From NCBI RefSeq assembly GCF_964019765.1, contig NZ_OZ026461.1:620001-684000 (forward strand): 64,000 nucleotides of DNA. Direction: 5' to 3'. A program made the position numbers and the translations under genes. Positions within the stretch are counted from its first letter, which is position 1. Each line of letters opens with the position of its first letter. The notes under the pieces were generated by a model that was given only the letters and a program-made list of their open reading frames with translations, did no database searches and had not been told where the DNA came from. Shown in pieces: positions 32,621 to 46,822 of this stretch. The stretch comes from Spiroplasma endosymbiont of Panorpa germanica. Its GTDB lineage: Bacteria > Bacillota_I > Bacilli_A > Mycoplasmatales > Mycoplasmataceae.

Positions 32621-35600
32621 TATACGATGTTATATTTGTTAATGGTCGGTTTGATATTTTTAGCATTGCTGTAATTCAACCTACAATTATAATAACAGAC
32701 AAGATTGAGAATGATATTATCGGAGTTTGTCAGTCGGTTGGGAATGGAATTAAAATTCCAAATGACTGTCACACAAATTCGAGAATAGCAGTTCAAACTA
32801 TAATTGAAAGTACATATGATATTAAGAAACCAATTAGAGTTCAAATGATATAATTTCCCATAACAACTCAGTTAATTTCTCCCGCTTTATAACCAAGAGC
32901 TCTCATAGTCAAGATAATATTGGCAGCTTCATCTACAACAATATTCATAATTACTACCAAAATAATGGTTAGCAAGAAGGCTACAAGTAAGATAAATAAG
33001 GTCATTAGAACTGTTGAACGAGCCAGAACAGTGTCCAAAGTGGCTGTCATTAAATCAAGTGGCAAGTTTGCAGCATTTTCTGTTTGGAATAACAAACTTC
33101 CGTTAGTAATAACACTAAACTGGTTTTCTCCTCCAGCTTTTGTGTTATAAGTTCCACCTGGCAATATTCCTTCAAATAAACTTCCAAAAATTGGTGCATT
33201 TTTACCCGTGGCTAATGCAATGCTTTGACCTGCAAATTGAAGATTTGCGATTGAAGATCCGATGTTATCAATATCAATACTTCCATTAAATAAACGGTTT
33301 TTAGATCAAATTGAGTTACCATAAACAAAACCGTTATTGTAATCTTTTAAGACCTGATTATTTTCTTCATCGGCTTCAAAGGCTTTGAAATAGTTTTCAT
33401 ATGAAGCTATGATTAAAGTCCCAAAAGCATTTGATTGATTAATTCCTGAAACCTTGATTGTTAACGGTTGTTTTCTAGTTGTGTTTGTACGAACCTTAAA
33501 TTCACTACCAACTGAAAGATTTAATAATTTAGCAATTCGATATGAAACAATAGCATTAATTTTTGTTGGGTCTGAATTAGTGTTTCTAATTTCATTATAC
33601 TGACTGTCACTAACACCACTAAAACGGTAGATATCTTGGGTTCTACCTAAACTGCTTTTAAAGTAATCTAGTTCTAAATCAAATTTTTGAGAATTTAAAT
33701 CATCCACTAAAACATCGGTTTTATATTGCAATAATTCCTTGTCAGATTCAATATATATTTGATTTGGAGTAACAATCGCTTTTTGATCAAACTGAGCTGA
33801 AAGCGATGTTCCAATTACTGCTGTAACATCTTGAGGAAGTCCCGCTAAAATGTTCATGTTAGCTGATTGAGTTGAGCTCATTGTTAGGTTTTCTAGGTTA
33901 TTGCAATCACTAACTTCACCTGAAACAGCACTTGTAAGCAAGCAAACCGTTTTAGCAACATCACTTAAGTAGTAGTTGTTGTTCTTACCTTCTGCATCCT
34001 CAAAAGTGGCCCCCATTATTGTTTCTGATGGTTTATCTGTTAGAAAATTAGCGACAATACCTTCTAAAGTATCTTCTTCTTGAATTTTATCATCTGTAAC
34101 ATCCACATTGTAATAGGCTCCTAGAGCTAGTTTAGGATTTATTTTATTTTTATTATCAAAAGCATCCTTGGCTAGAACTTCAATCACATGAGAAACATTA
34201 TCTCTAAAGTTGGTTGAGTTGGCTTTAAGAGAAGTTTTAATATCACCTTTAAAACCGATGTATTCAGTACGCATTGAATCTCAATTAGTATTAACTACTT
34301 CAACTTTTCCAGCTTCTGAATCACTGTTTTGAGAATTGTCTTTAAAGTCAATCTCTGGTAGTTTTTTTCAAGTATAACGGTGATCAACCCCATCTTGAAC
34401 CATTTCATAACCTTGGCTAATTGCTGAACCCATTACAGCCTTAGCACCAAGTTGAAGAGTAAATAGTAAAGCCGAGAATGAGAAAATCATTATAACCATA
34501 ATGAATTTACCCTTACTTCGAGCAGTAAATGATTGTTGTAACCTTCAAGTAAATCCGCGGTTGTGATAGCTAAGTGATTGAGAAATCTTTGTTAGAATTA
34601 AACTTGTCAATCCCACGGGGAAGAAAATCCATTTCATTGTAGTTTTAAATTTTGATTTAGTTGGAATTTTAGCTCCATTGGTAATTAGTCTTAATGCCGA
34701 TTCACTTAAGTATTTTAAAGTTAATAAGTAAGAAATAATTGTGAATAGCAGCGGAATGACAATAAAGATCACACTAGCAAATCAAGGTGAGAAATAAACA
34801 TCACTAAATGCATAAGTAACACTGTTGTTAAATTGTCCAGAAACATAAATTTGTAGCGGGATTGATATTATATAACCAGCTATTACCCCGATTGCAATTG
34901 TGATTAACATTTTTGTTGCAAAAATTCACGAAAGCTCAGAATTCTTATATCCAAATGCTTTGAAAATTCCCAATTGAACTCTGGTATTATTAATTTCTTT
35001 TTTAATAACGAAGTTTATGAAGATAAAGGCTAGAACTAAAACAATAACTGCTAGAACTAAGAAAATTATTACCTGGATTCTAATATTACTTAATGCTTGA
35101 ATTGTTGGATAATCGTACTGAGCTGTGATGAAGTTTTCCCCTTCACGATAAATTGAATCTGATTGCAAGAAATTAATTGCAAAAAGATTGAAGACATTAA
35201 CATTAGGTACTAAATTTTTAGTACGCATAATCATATTAAAGCCACTTTCTCAGTTTTTTTCATTAGCTCATGATTCACTTCTAAGTTGGTCTAAGTATTC
35301 ATAACTTACAAAACCATATGTATAGTCATTGGGGTTTGATCTAATAATTGAATAGTTTGAACTTGGAGTTAAGGTGTCAAATTTTGTTCCATAACCCACA
35401 ACTTCCATTTGGTTGTTCATATTCCCAGTAACAGGAATTACAATTTTATCACCAATTTTGATTTTATTAGTTTTGGCATATTTTTCAGTTAGAACAATTT
35501 CGTCCAAAGTCCCTTTTGAAACATTTCTCCCTTTTGTAATAATTAATTGATTGATTTCTTGGCCATTAACTTTTTGACTATCATCACTGTACGCTTGACG

Positions 35601-36224
35601 CAAATCAATTTCCATATTTTTGGTTGACCCAATTGATGATTTAAAGAATGCTGATAATTCATAACTCAAAGCAATTTTATTTTCATTATTTGCGATTACT
35701 TGACTCACAATAAAAAAGTTAATGTCGTTGTAGTAATCATTTGTTAAGATATCTTGGAATTCATCTACAAAGATTTTTTTAGTGTTAAAACCGCTAACTT
35801 CAACATCCCCACCTTTATCATAGGCGTTAAAAAGGGCACGGATTTCTCTTCCTAAATCAGCAGTTTTTTGATCAGCTTCGTTATAAAAATCTTTTAAGTG
35901 TTCACGGACCTCAGCACTAAACAACGTTCCACCATTTGCTAAAGGATTGGCAATAATGGTTGAATCCTCAGTTTTATAATCCTCACCCAAATAAAAGAAC
36001 GAATATAAAAATTGATCGTTCAAATAGTTTGATTTTGGTGTAATATAATTTTCTCAGTGGTTAGTTTGGTTTTCAACTTGTTTATTTTTACTTGTAAGTT
36101 GTAGTGGTGTTGCTACCATCCCAACAACAACTGCTGTTAGTGTCAAAACAAAGATAATTGTACCAAATGTTTCAACTCAGGCTTTTACAAACGATTTTAA
36201 ATAACTTTTCAGTACTTTTCTCAT
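32616..36224 (-). CDS. large FtsX-type permease, paralog C
   Basis: 1202 residues with about eight membrane segments: one near 17-40, then the first FtsX block (about 385-407 followed by two more, with RVQLGIFKAFGYKNSELS), one at the start of the second half, and a final block (1071-1094 and two more, with MRALGYKAGEIN). The outside domains span about 45-380 and 590-1060. Shared motifs with paralogs A and B: KGRNVxxxxxxEIVLTEKYAK and FTWRLQQSFTARSKGKF. Start ATG at 36224, preceded by AGAAGGAAC. It is transcribed separately from B and A, with its own promoter and terminator. No ATP-binding domain is present, so an ABC ATPase encoded elsewhere must be its motor. Confidence 0.82.
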
Positions 36225-36274
36225 TGTCTTAGTTCCTTCTACTTTATAATTGCTTAAATATTAATTTCATTAAT

Positions 36275-36291
36275 TTGATATATTATATCAA
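36275..36291 (-). promoter_or_regulatory. 17-base perfect palindrome over the -10 box of FtsX paralog C
   Basis: TTGATATATTATATCAA is an exact 8+1+8 palindrome and contains the TATAAT (36282-36287) expected to be the -10 of paralog C. Such a site could be an operator for a dimeric repressor, or may be a chance AT-rich palindrome. Confidence 0.45.
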
Positions 36292-36331
36292 CTAATTATC
36301 ACAAATGAGATTTTATTTAAAGTTTCTAAAA

Positions 36332-36363
36332 AAAATAGAATCATTAATAAATAATTCTATTTT
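36332..36363 (-). terminator. intrinsic terminator after nrdG
   Basis: AAAATAGAAT (36332-36341) pairs with ATTCTATTTT (36354-36363); eight T follow on the minus strand. It overlaps the nrdG stop. Confidence 0.8.
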
Positions 36364-36859
36364 AATGTTTTTTCAATCATTCTTTAGTATCGATTAAGCG
36401 TTGATTACTGCTTCCTCGATAGCTTAATTCTGGATCATATAGTTCCTTTACTCAGCGACCATCAACCAAAGTGTCGATATGAGATAAAATCTCAAAGCGA
36501 GCCTTTGTTTCTGGGTTTTCATTTCTACTGTTATAAATTTCTTCAATTGTGAAACCTGTGTAAAGTCAAATATTTAAGTCAGTTTCTTTTTTGATGACCT
36601 TAATTAAATCCAATACTTCAACTGCGGAAAACATAGGATCTCCTCCCGAAAAAGTTACCCCATTTAACAAGGGATTGGCTTTTAGGTCTGTAATTATTTG
36701 GTTTTGATAATCTAGGTCAAAATCTCGTCCTACCTTAAAGCTTCAACTTCTCAAGTTGTGACAGCCTTTACAAGCGTGCAAACATCCCGAAACATAAATT
36801 GAATATCTTCAACCGGGTCCATCACTAATTGTCTCTTTAAATATCTTAAGAATCTTCAT
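36362..36859 (-). CDS. nrdG: anaerobic ribonucleotide reductase activating enzyme
   Basis: Radical-SAM enzyme that makes the glycyl radical on NrdD. The 165-residue protein has the Cys-x3-Cys-x2-Cys motif that binds the [4Fe-4S] cluster (Cys26, Cys30, Cys33 in GCLHACKGCH) and TFSGGDPMF. The start ATG at 36859 lies inside the end of nrdD, overlapping by 14 bases, so it depends on nrdD translation. It needs an Fe-S cluster, supplied here by the SUF operon at 53-58 kb. Trp codons include TGA. Confidence 0.95.
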
Positions 36860-38996
36860 TTTCTAAATTATGTTTAACCCTTTCGCGCTCTTCAGCTTGT
36901 TTACCACTATTTCAACCATCTAAGTCACCGACCAAATAACCAGTAATTCTACGAGTTCGTGAAATTTCTAAACTATTACATTGTGGACATGCTAATTTAA
37001 TCAACGAACTATAGTTGCATTTTTTACAACGATCAATTGGATGATTCAAACTTCCATAATTGATTTCATTATCTTTCATCGCTTTGATAACCCCAAGCAC
37101 TGCGTGTAGATTTTTTCTAGCTTCTCCATCAAGTTCAATATAACTAATACTTCCCCCTAAAGTGATTGGGTGATATTTAGATTCTATTTTTATTTTATCC
37201 AAAGCTTTGATATTGTAGTAAACTGGAACGTGGTTTGAATTTGTAAAATACTCACGACTTGTGATTTCATTGATAATCCCAAACTGTTTAGCAGTGATTT
37301 TAGCCATTCTTCCAGCCACAGATTCTGCGGGAGTACCAATTACTCCAAAATTCAATTTCTTAGCTTGTTTTCATTCGTTAGCGACTTGATTAATTGTTCT
37401 AATAATTTCTAAACCAAATTCTTGTGATTCTGGTGATTCTCCATGATGGAAATTGGTTAACGCCTTTAAAGCTTCAGCTAATCCCACAAAACCAATTGTT
37501 AAAGTGCCCTGAGTAAAGACGCTTTCCACATTTTGATCGGGTTGTAATTTAATACCCCCTTTTAAAATGTTATTCCCCATTAGGAAAGGAAATTGTTTTG
37601 CCTGAGCTGTTATTTGATAATTATATCTTTCCCATAGTTGTTCAGCAACAATATGTGAGTAGTTTTTAACTATTTCTAAAAAATCTTTTTGCAACTTAAT
37701 TTTGTCTAAAATATCGTATTTGATTTCATTATCTTTTAATGCCTTAATTTCTTGCAAATAATCCAAAGCTAAAAATGGCAAGTTAATTGATGTGAAAGAA
37801 ATATTCCCTCGACCAACTGGAGTTTTATCTCCGTTAACGTTTTCAAATGTTCTAGTACGACAACCCATTGTGGCTGCTTCATATTTTCAAGAATTTGGAT
37901 CATTGGCTTTTCAAAGTTCGTGATAATTAAATGGAGTATCTAAAAACATGAAGTTTGGAAATAATCTTTTTGAAGTTGTATCAATAGCTTTTAAGAATAA
38001 ATCAAAATTGGGCACTTGTCATTTTTCAACTTCAACTCATTGCTCTTGACTCATAGCAAAAGCTTTTTGAATATCAACTTCACTGTAATTAATTTCTTCT
38101 TTAACCTTGAAAATTACGATAGGAAAAATTGATGTTTCCCCATTTCCTAAACCCTGGTTTAAAGCTTCTAATAGCATAAAGGTTACTAGACGTCCAGAAT
38201 TACTTACATCTGTTCCTAAATTAATTGATGAAAAAACCACTTGATTTCCACCACGAGAATGTTGGGTATTTAAATTATAAATAAATCCTTCCATTGCTTG
38301 GCGGGTTTCTTGTTCAATCTCTCTTTTACTAATTGTCATTATTTTATCGAATTCAGCTTCTGTTAAATTAATCTTATTTTTTAGCAGTTCTAAAACTAAA
38401 CTTTTGCTTTGACTAGCTAAATTATCAAAATTAGTTCCTTGAGATTCTATTATTTTCTTGACGTTTTTTTCATCTAAATTATGATCTTCAGATTTTAAAA
38501 TTAAAAAGTTATTAATTGTTTTAGCTAGGATTTTAATAAAACTTTTATTAACCCCTGGAGCCATAAAGTAATCAAATGCTGGAATTGCTTGACCACCGTG
38601 CATTTCATTTTGAGCTGTTTGAAATACAATCGCTGCTAATTCTGCATAAACTCCAATTGATTGTGGTGTTCTAATTAAACCGTTTCTAGTTCTAAAACCA
38701 TTTTCAAATAAAGCCTGTAAATCATATTGCACACAAGTTGCTGATTTTGTAATAAAGTAGTCCAGGTCATGGATATGGATTTTACCTTCTTTATGTAATT
38801 TAGCAAATTTTGGGTTAACAACATTATCCAAGGCGTAATTTTTACTAGTGATTGAGGCAAACTTCATCATTTGCCCACTAGGGGTATCTCCATTCATATT
38901 GGCATTCTCGTTTTTCAAATCATTATTTTGAACCCCAATAATTGATTTGATCTCGTTATGATTTTTGATACTTTTGCTAATTAAAGTTTCTTTCAT
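36846..38996 (-). CDS. nrdD: anaerobic ribonucleoside-triphosphate reductase (class III)
   Basis: Oxygen-sensitive reductase that turns NTPs into dNTPs. The 716-residue protein has the glycyl-radical motif RRITGYL near the C-terminus with Gly686, and a zinc site of two Cys pairs (Cys657/660 and Cys670/673). The N-terminal ATP-cone, which many NrdD proteins carry, appears to be absent or reduced, so allosteric control may be limited. Internal motifs include the NTQHSRGGNQVVFSSINLG core. The ATG at 38996 follows AAAAGGAGATTA. Many mollicutes instead use the class Ib enzyme NrdEF; no such genes are in the window. Confidence 0.96.
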
Positions 38997-39154
38997 ATTA
39001 ATCTCCTTTTTTGTGTCTATATATAAATTACTCCAATTTTGAGAAAAATTTAAATTTGCTTTTAAAAACTGAAACCTAAAAAGGCCGATAGATACTGATT
39101 ATTTTCAAGTTGAATGGATAACCATTTTTTAGTTTTATATTCACCAAAAGGCAT
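38997..39154 (-). other. nrdD leader region, contents unclear
   Basis: About 158 bases between the rRNA terminator and nrdD. A TATATATAG stretch (about 39014-39022) could be a -10. Short inverted segments (CCTAAAAAGG and AAAAATGG) are visible but match no riboswitch or NrdR box that I recognise. Confidence 0.35.
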
Positions 39155-39185
39155 AAAAAAAACTAGTTTTTAGACTAGTTTTTTT
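39155..39185 (-). terminator. intrinsic terminator of the rRNA operon
   Basis: AAACTAGT and ACTAGTTT flank a 6-base loop, with a long run of A/T on both sides; on the minus strand seven or more T follow. It lies 5 bases after the 5S gene. Confidence 0.85.
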
Positions 39186-39189
39186 ATGA

Positions 39190-39296
39190 ACTGGCACCGT
39201 GCTATTTTGCACTTTCGTACTATCGTCGCCGCAGTAGAGCTTAACTTCTGTGTTCGGCATGGGAACAGGTGTGACCTCTACGCTATGGGCACCAGA
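39190..39296 (-). rRNA. rrf: 5S ribosomal RNA
   Basis: Minus-strand sequence begins TCTGGTGCCCATAGCG, contains the conserved loop CCGAACACAGAAGTTAAGC and ends in CGGTGCCAG, which pairs with the 5' end. About 107 bases, as expected for mollicutes. It is the last gene of the rRNA operon. Confidence 0.93.
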
Positions 39297-39346
39297 TCGG
39301 TTTTTTTGAAACAATAATATCCTTCAATAAATATTCAAGGGGATTA

Positions 39347-39370
39347 TTCTTTCAAAACTGAACATTAGAT
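39347..39370 (-). other. 3' arm of the 23S rRNA processing stem
   Basis: 24 bases in the 23S-5S spacer are complementary (one mismatch) to 42427-42450 in the 16S-23S spacer. Paired, the two arms bring both ends of 23S together for RNase III cleavage. Confidence 0.75.
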
Positions 39371-39405
39371 TTAACATAAATTTGCAACTTTTTAGATTTT
39401 TCTTA

Positions 39406-42323
<2,918 letters not shown>

Positions 42324-42591
42324 GAAAAACCTATTGCAAATTTATGATTTCAATTTTAGTTTTTTAATAACAATTGATGTTTAATTTTTTATTTATATAA
42401 AACAAATAAGAAAATTGTATTTTTTCATCTAATATTCAGTTTTCAAAGAACAATTCTTTTTTCAAAGATTATCAATAATTTGTTGCCAAATTATTCAAAT
42501 AATCTCTGAAAACTAAATAGAACATAAAGGATAGTCGAAGCTGTTAATACACTTAGTCACTTTCAGCTTCATTTACTTAATTCTCTCCATA
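42324..42591 (-). other. 16S-23S internal spacer, no tRNA
   Basis: 268 bases, AT-rich. It holds no tRNA gene. It contains the left arm of the 23S processing stem (42427-42450), a GTTCTTTGAAAACT boxA-like element, and the 3' arm of the 16S processing stem (42524-42536). Confidence 0.8.
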
Positions 42592-44116
<1,525 letters not shown>

Positions 44117-44137
44117 AATGTGACTATATTTGATTCT

Positions 44138-44150
44138 GACTATCCTTTAT
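44138..44150 (-). other. 5' arm of the 16S rRNA processing stem
   Basis: GACTATCCTTTAT in the 16S leader is an exact 13-base complement of 42524-42536 just after the 16S 3' end, the usual RNase III processing stem. Confidence 0.75.
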
Positions 44151-44262
44151 TTTATTAAACTCAAACAAATTGATACAAGTTAAATTGTACAATTAATGAT
44201 TGTTGTAAATTGTTCTATTTAGTTTTCAAAGATCATTTGTGCCGCATATTCGCGACTTATTT

Positions 44263-44291
44263 ATACTACCAAAACCAGAATATTATGTCAA
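44263..44291 (-). promoter_or_regulatory. rRNA operon promoter
   Basis: Minus strand: TTGACA (44286-44291), 17-base spacer, TAGTAT (44263-44268), about 145 bases before the 16S start. The leader between them holds the boxA-like sequence and the 16S processing arm. Confidence 0.85.
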
Positions 44292-44367
44292 TAAGAAAGT
44301 GAAAAAAAGTGAAAAAAGTTATAAAAAAAGTACATTAATTAAACTTATTTATACATTATAAAAAAGA

Positions 44368-44385
44368 AGAAGATTTTAATCTTCT
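44368..44385 (-). terminator. terminator overlapping the end of the 431-residue membrane-protein gene
   Basis: AGAAGATT and AATCTTCT with a two-base loop; on the minus strand a T-rich run follows. The stop codon at 44376-44378 is inside the hairpin. Confidence 0.55.
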
Positions 44386-45671
44386 CCTCAGTCTATTGTT
44401 TTATCATAAGTGTAAATACTTTTAATTTTCTCAATTTCAGCCTCATTTGGTTGATAGTAATCTTTTTGAGGTGTTTGATTTTGCAATGATGCAGGATGTT
44501 TTTTTAACACATCTCGATTGGCATTCTTGATGGCATTTCAAATACGATCTGAATCACCAAGGAAAATCTTGTTCTCATATTCTGGTTTTACTAAGTCACG
44601 ATTCTTTTTGAAGCCCATCATTGGGTCGTGGTAAGTTACCCCGATTGGACCTTGATTTACAAATTGTTGCGCTTTTTGATCACCAGCTCTTCTTGGTGTG
44701 ATTGTTTTAACGTATGGATCTATCACCTTTTCAACTGCATTAGTTGCTACAAAGGTTTGACTTTGAACTTCTGGTTCACTATCAAATCTAATAGTCTCAT
44801 CTTTAACTGTAATAAAAGGTTCAACTTGAGTTGTTTCAATTGGTTGGGTTAATTCTTGAGTGACAAATTGTTTCAAGACCGGTTGAGGTCTAATATCTTC
44901 TTCGACAGTTTGGATATTAACTTGTGAATCATCAATTGAACCTTTCATTTCCGCAGGACTTTTTGCTAAATCAGATCTTAAACGATTTATTTTAGAATTT
45001 AGATCAATTGAATCTTCATTAGCACGAATAGTGTCAACTCTTTTTAATGGTTGTTGAAAACTTAAAAATTCATTGTCTTGTTTTTCTCTTTTTTCTAAAA
45101 CTGGTTTATTTTTTTTATTCATCATTAAACCAACAATTAATAAGATGGTCAAAAATATGATCGCATAAAATACTGCCGGTGTTATACCTTGAACAACATA
45201 GGTTCATTTGCTTTTTTCTGAAAAATTCCAAAATAAAATCGAGAAACTTGATAAGTTAATACCAATTTTTCCTGTCTCTAAATCTGAATATGAAAGATGT
45301 TTCATTATCATTTGCACAAAAATAGTTATAAACAATACTAAAAACAGCATCGCTACTGAAGTAGAACGCAAACTCTTTGAATTGTTTTTTTTATAATAAA
45401 GTGGAACTGTAATCATTGCCACAAAACCAAAAATAGCCATAGCTAAAAATCCTAATAATACCAGTGCTGCGAAAAAATTATTTAAGGGCATTGAACTTGA
45501 TGAATTAGGCACTTGACTGATCAATAAACTTAAGAAGTTGAACCCTCAAACTATTTTACCCATTTGTAGTTGTGGTTCTGCAGTAATGATTACTTGTTCA
45601 ATCATGAAACCCGAAATCAGTAATAAGATAAAAAGCGGAATCATTATTGTTAAAGCCATTTTTTTTGTCAT
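44376..45671 (-). CDS. membrane protein of unknown function with long acidic tail
   Basis: 431 residues. Four hydrophobic segments (about residues 7-25, 60-90, 100-120 and 160-185) are followed by about 240 residues of charged, mostly helical or disordered sequence rich in Glu, Asp, Gln and Pro, and a C-terminal DWGED. No family is recognised. The ATG at 45671 follows GGAGTGGAAG. It lies alone between the second alpha/beta hydrolase and the rRNA operon, with its own terminator. Trp codons are TGA. The tail might be a scaffold facing the cytosol, but that is a guess from topology. Confidence 0.6.
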
Positions 45672-45752
45672 TCTTCCACTCCCCTAATGTTGCATATTAA
45701 ATATTATATCACAATTTCGGTTTTTTGAATTCCCATTCTGGGAGAAATAAAA

Positions 45753-45776
45753 TACGGAGTTTAATTAAACTCCGTA
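45753..45776 (-). terminator. palindromic terminator after the second alpha/beta hydrolase
   Basis: A perfect 24-base palindrome (TACGGAGTTTAA with its complement) including the stop codon, followed by TTTTATTT on the minus strand. Confidence 0.8.
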
Positions 45777-46817
45777 GTTATCTGGTATAGGTTCAGTGAT
45801 TGAATAACTTTGTAAAATTTCTTCAATATCAAAACCTTTGGGATCATATTTGTGAACAAACTCTAGCATTAAGCGAGTTTGAGTTTGAAAATGTACTCTA
45901 GTTGATTGAGTATGGGGTGAATTAATAAAGGTATAAATTTGATTTCCTTTGACAACAGCTTCACTTAAAATATAAAGTTCATAACTATCTGCCACCGGGG
46001 TTAATCGGTCATATTTTCCGTGCAAAAACAAAGTTGGTGCAGCAGGAATATAATTTTCATATTTTAATTTACGAAATAAATTACAATCTCTTAAATCAAC
46101 GTTAGCTGACAGATTAATTTTATTTATTAATTTATTAATTCTTTTTTCTGTTGTTTTTCTGGTCAAAGTTTTAATATATTGATGCTTTACTTTTCAAAAC
46201 AAACTTTCCATTGAACCATAAGGTACATCAGCAATACAAAATTTTAATCCCACTGATCTTAGAATATCGCCATTAACAATATTGTTATACTCAGTCACAT
46301 AAGCTCCCATACTGGTTCCCATAATCCCAAGACATTCAATATCGGTATATTCTTTTCTAAGTCAACCTAAAGCGGCTATGAAATCTCGGTGTTCAGTGGC
46401 TCCCATTGTGGCTGGCGCTTTTCCACTATTACCATGATTTCTAAAATCGTAGGCTAAAATATTATATCCCGCTTTGGATAATACTAGGGCGTGATAAAGT
46501 GATCAAAATTTATGACCCCCAAATCAATGTGATGCAATAATTCATTTTTTTGAATCAGGATTTGGTATATATGTTATTAGTTCTATTTCTACATCATCAA
46601 TTGCCATAGTTTTGTATTTTGTGATATTTTCAGGATCAGTTATTTTCAAATCCTTATTTTTATAAAAAACATCCATCAGACGATTCATTCTTTCAACTTC
46701 TGGATACTCACTTTTTTTAGAAAACTTCATTCTCATGCTTGCTGTTTTTTCTAAATTTCAATATAGTTTGTTAATAAACCTTTGTACACGATCGATTGTT
46801 GTAATTTTTCTTTTCAT
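45765..46817 (-). CDS. alpha/beta hydrolase, second copy
   Basis: A 350-residue serine hydrolase of the alpha/beta fold, longer than the copy at 14 kb. Motifs: ASHWFGGHKFW near the oxyanion site, YDFRNHGNSG, the nucleophile elbow GTSMGAY, FLHGKYDRLTP with the acidic residue, and INSPHTQS with the catalytic His. The ATG at 46817 has no good ribosome site and follows the gapN stop by 5 bases, so it is read from the gapN transcript. Identity with the first copy is limited to the motifs. Substrate unknown. Confidence 0.83.
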
Positions 46818-46822
46818 TAATT

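Noticed and set aside
24881-36224. Apparent fragmentation of long genes into many short open frames (also ileS, pheT, nrdD, lipoproteins)
   Set aside because: The breaks are all in-frame TGA codons that fall at Trp positions. With UGA = Trp the frames are continuous and lengths match the families, so these are not pseudogenes or frameshifts.
39005-39025. Possible NrdR box upstream of nrdD
   Set aside because: Only a TATATATAG core resembles part of the NrdR consensus; the flanking ACAC/GTGT symmetry and the second box are missing.
42324-42591. Search for tRNA-Ile or tRNA-Ala in the rRNA spacer
   Set aside because: No T-loop GGTTCGA-type motif or cloverleaf arms; the spacer contains only processing arms and AT-rich sequence.
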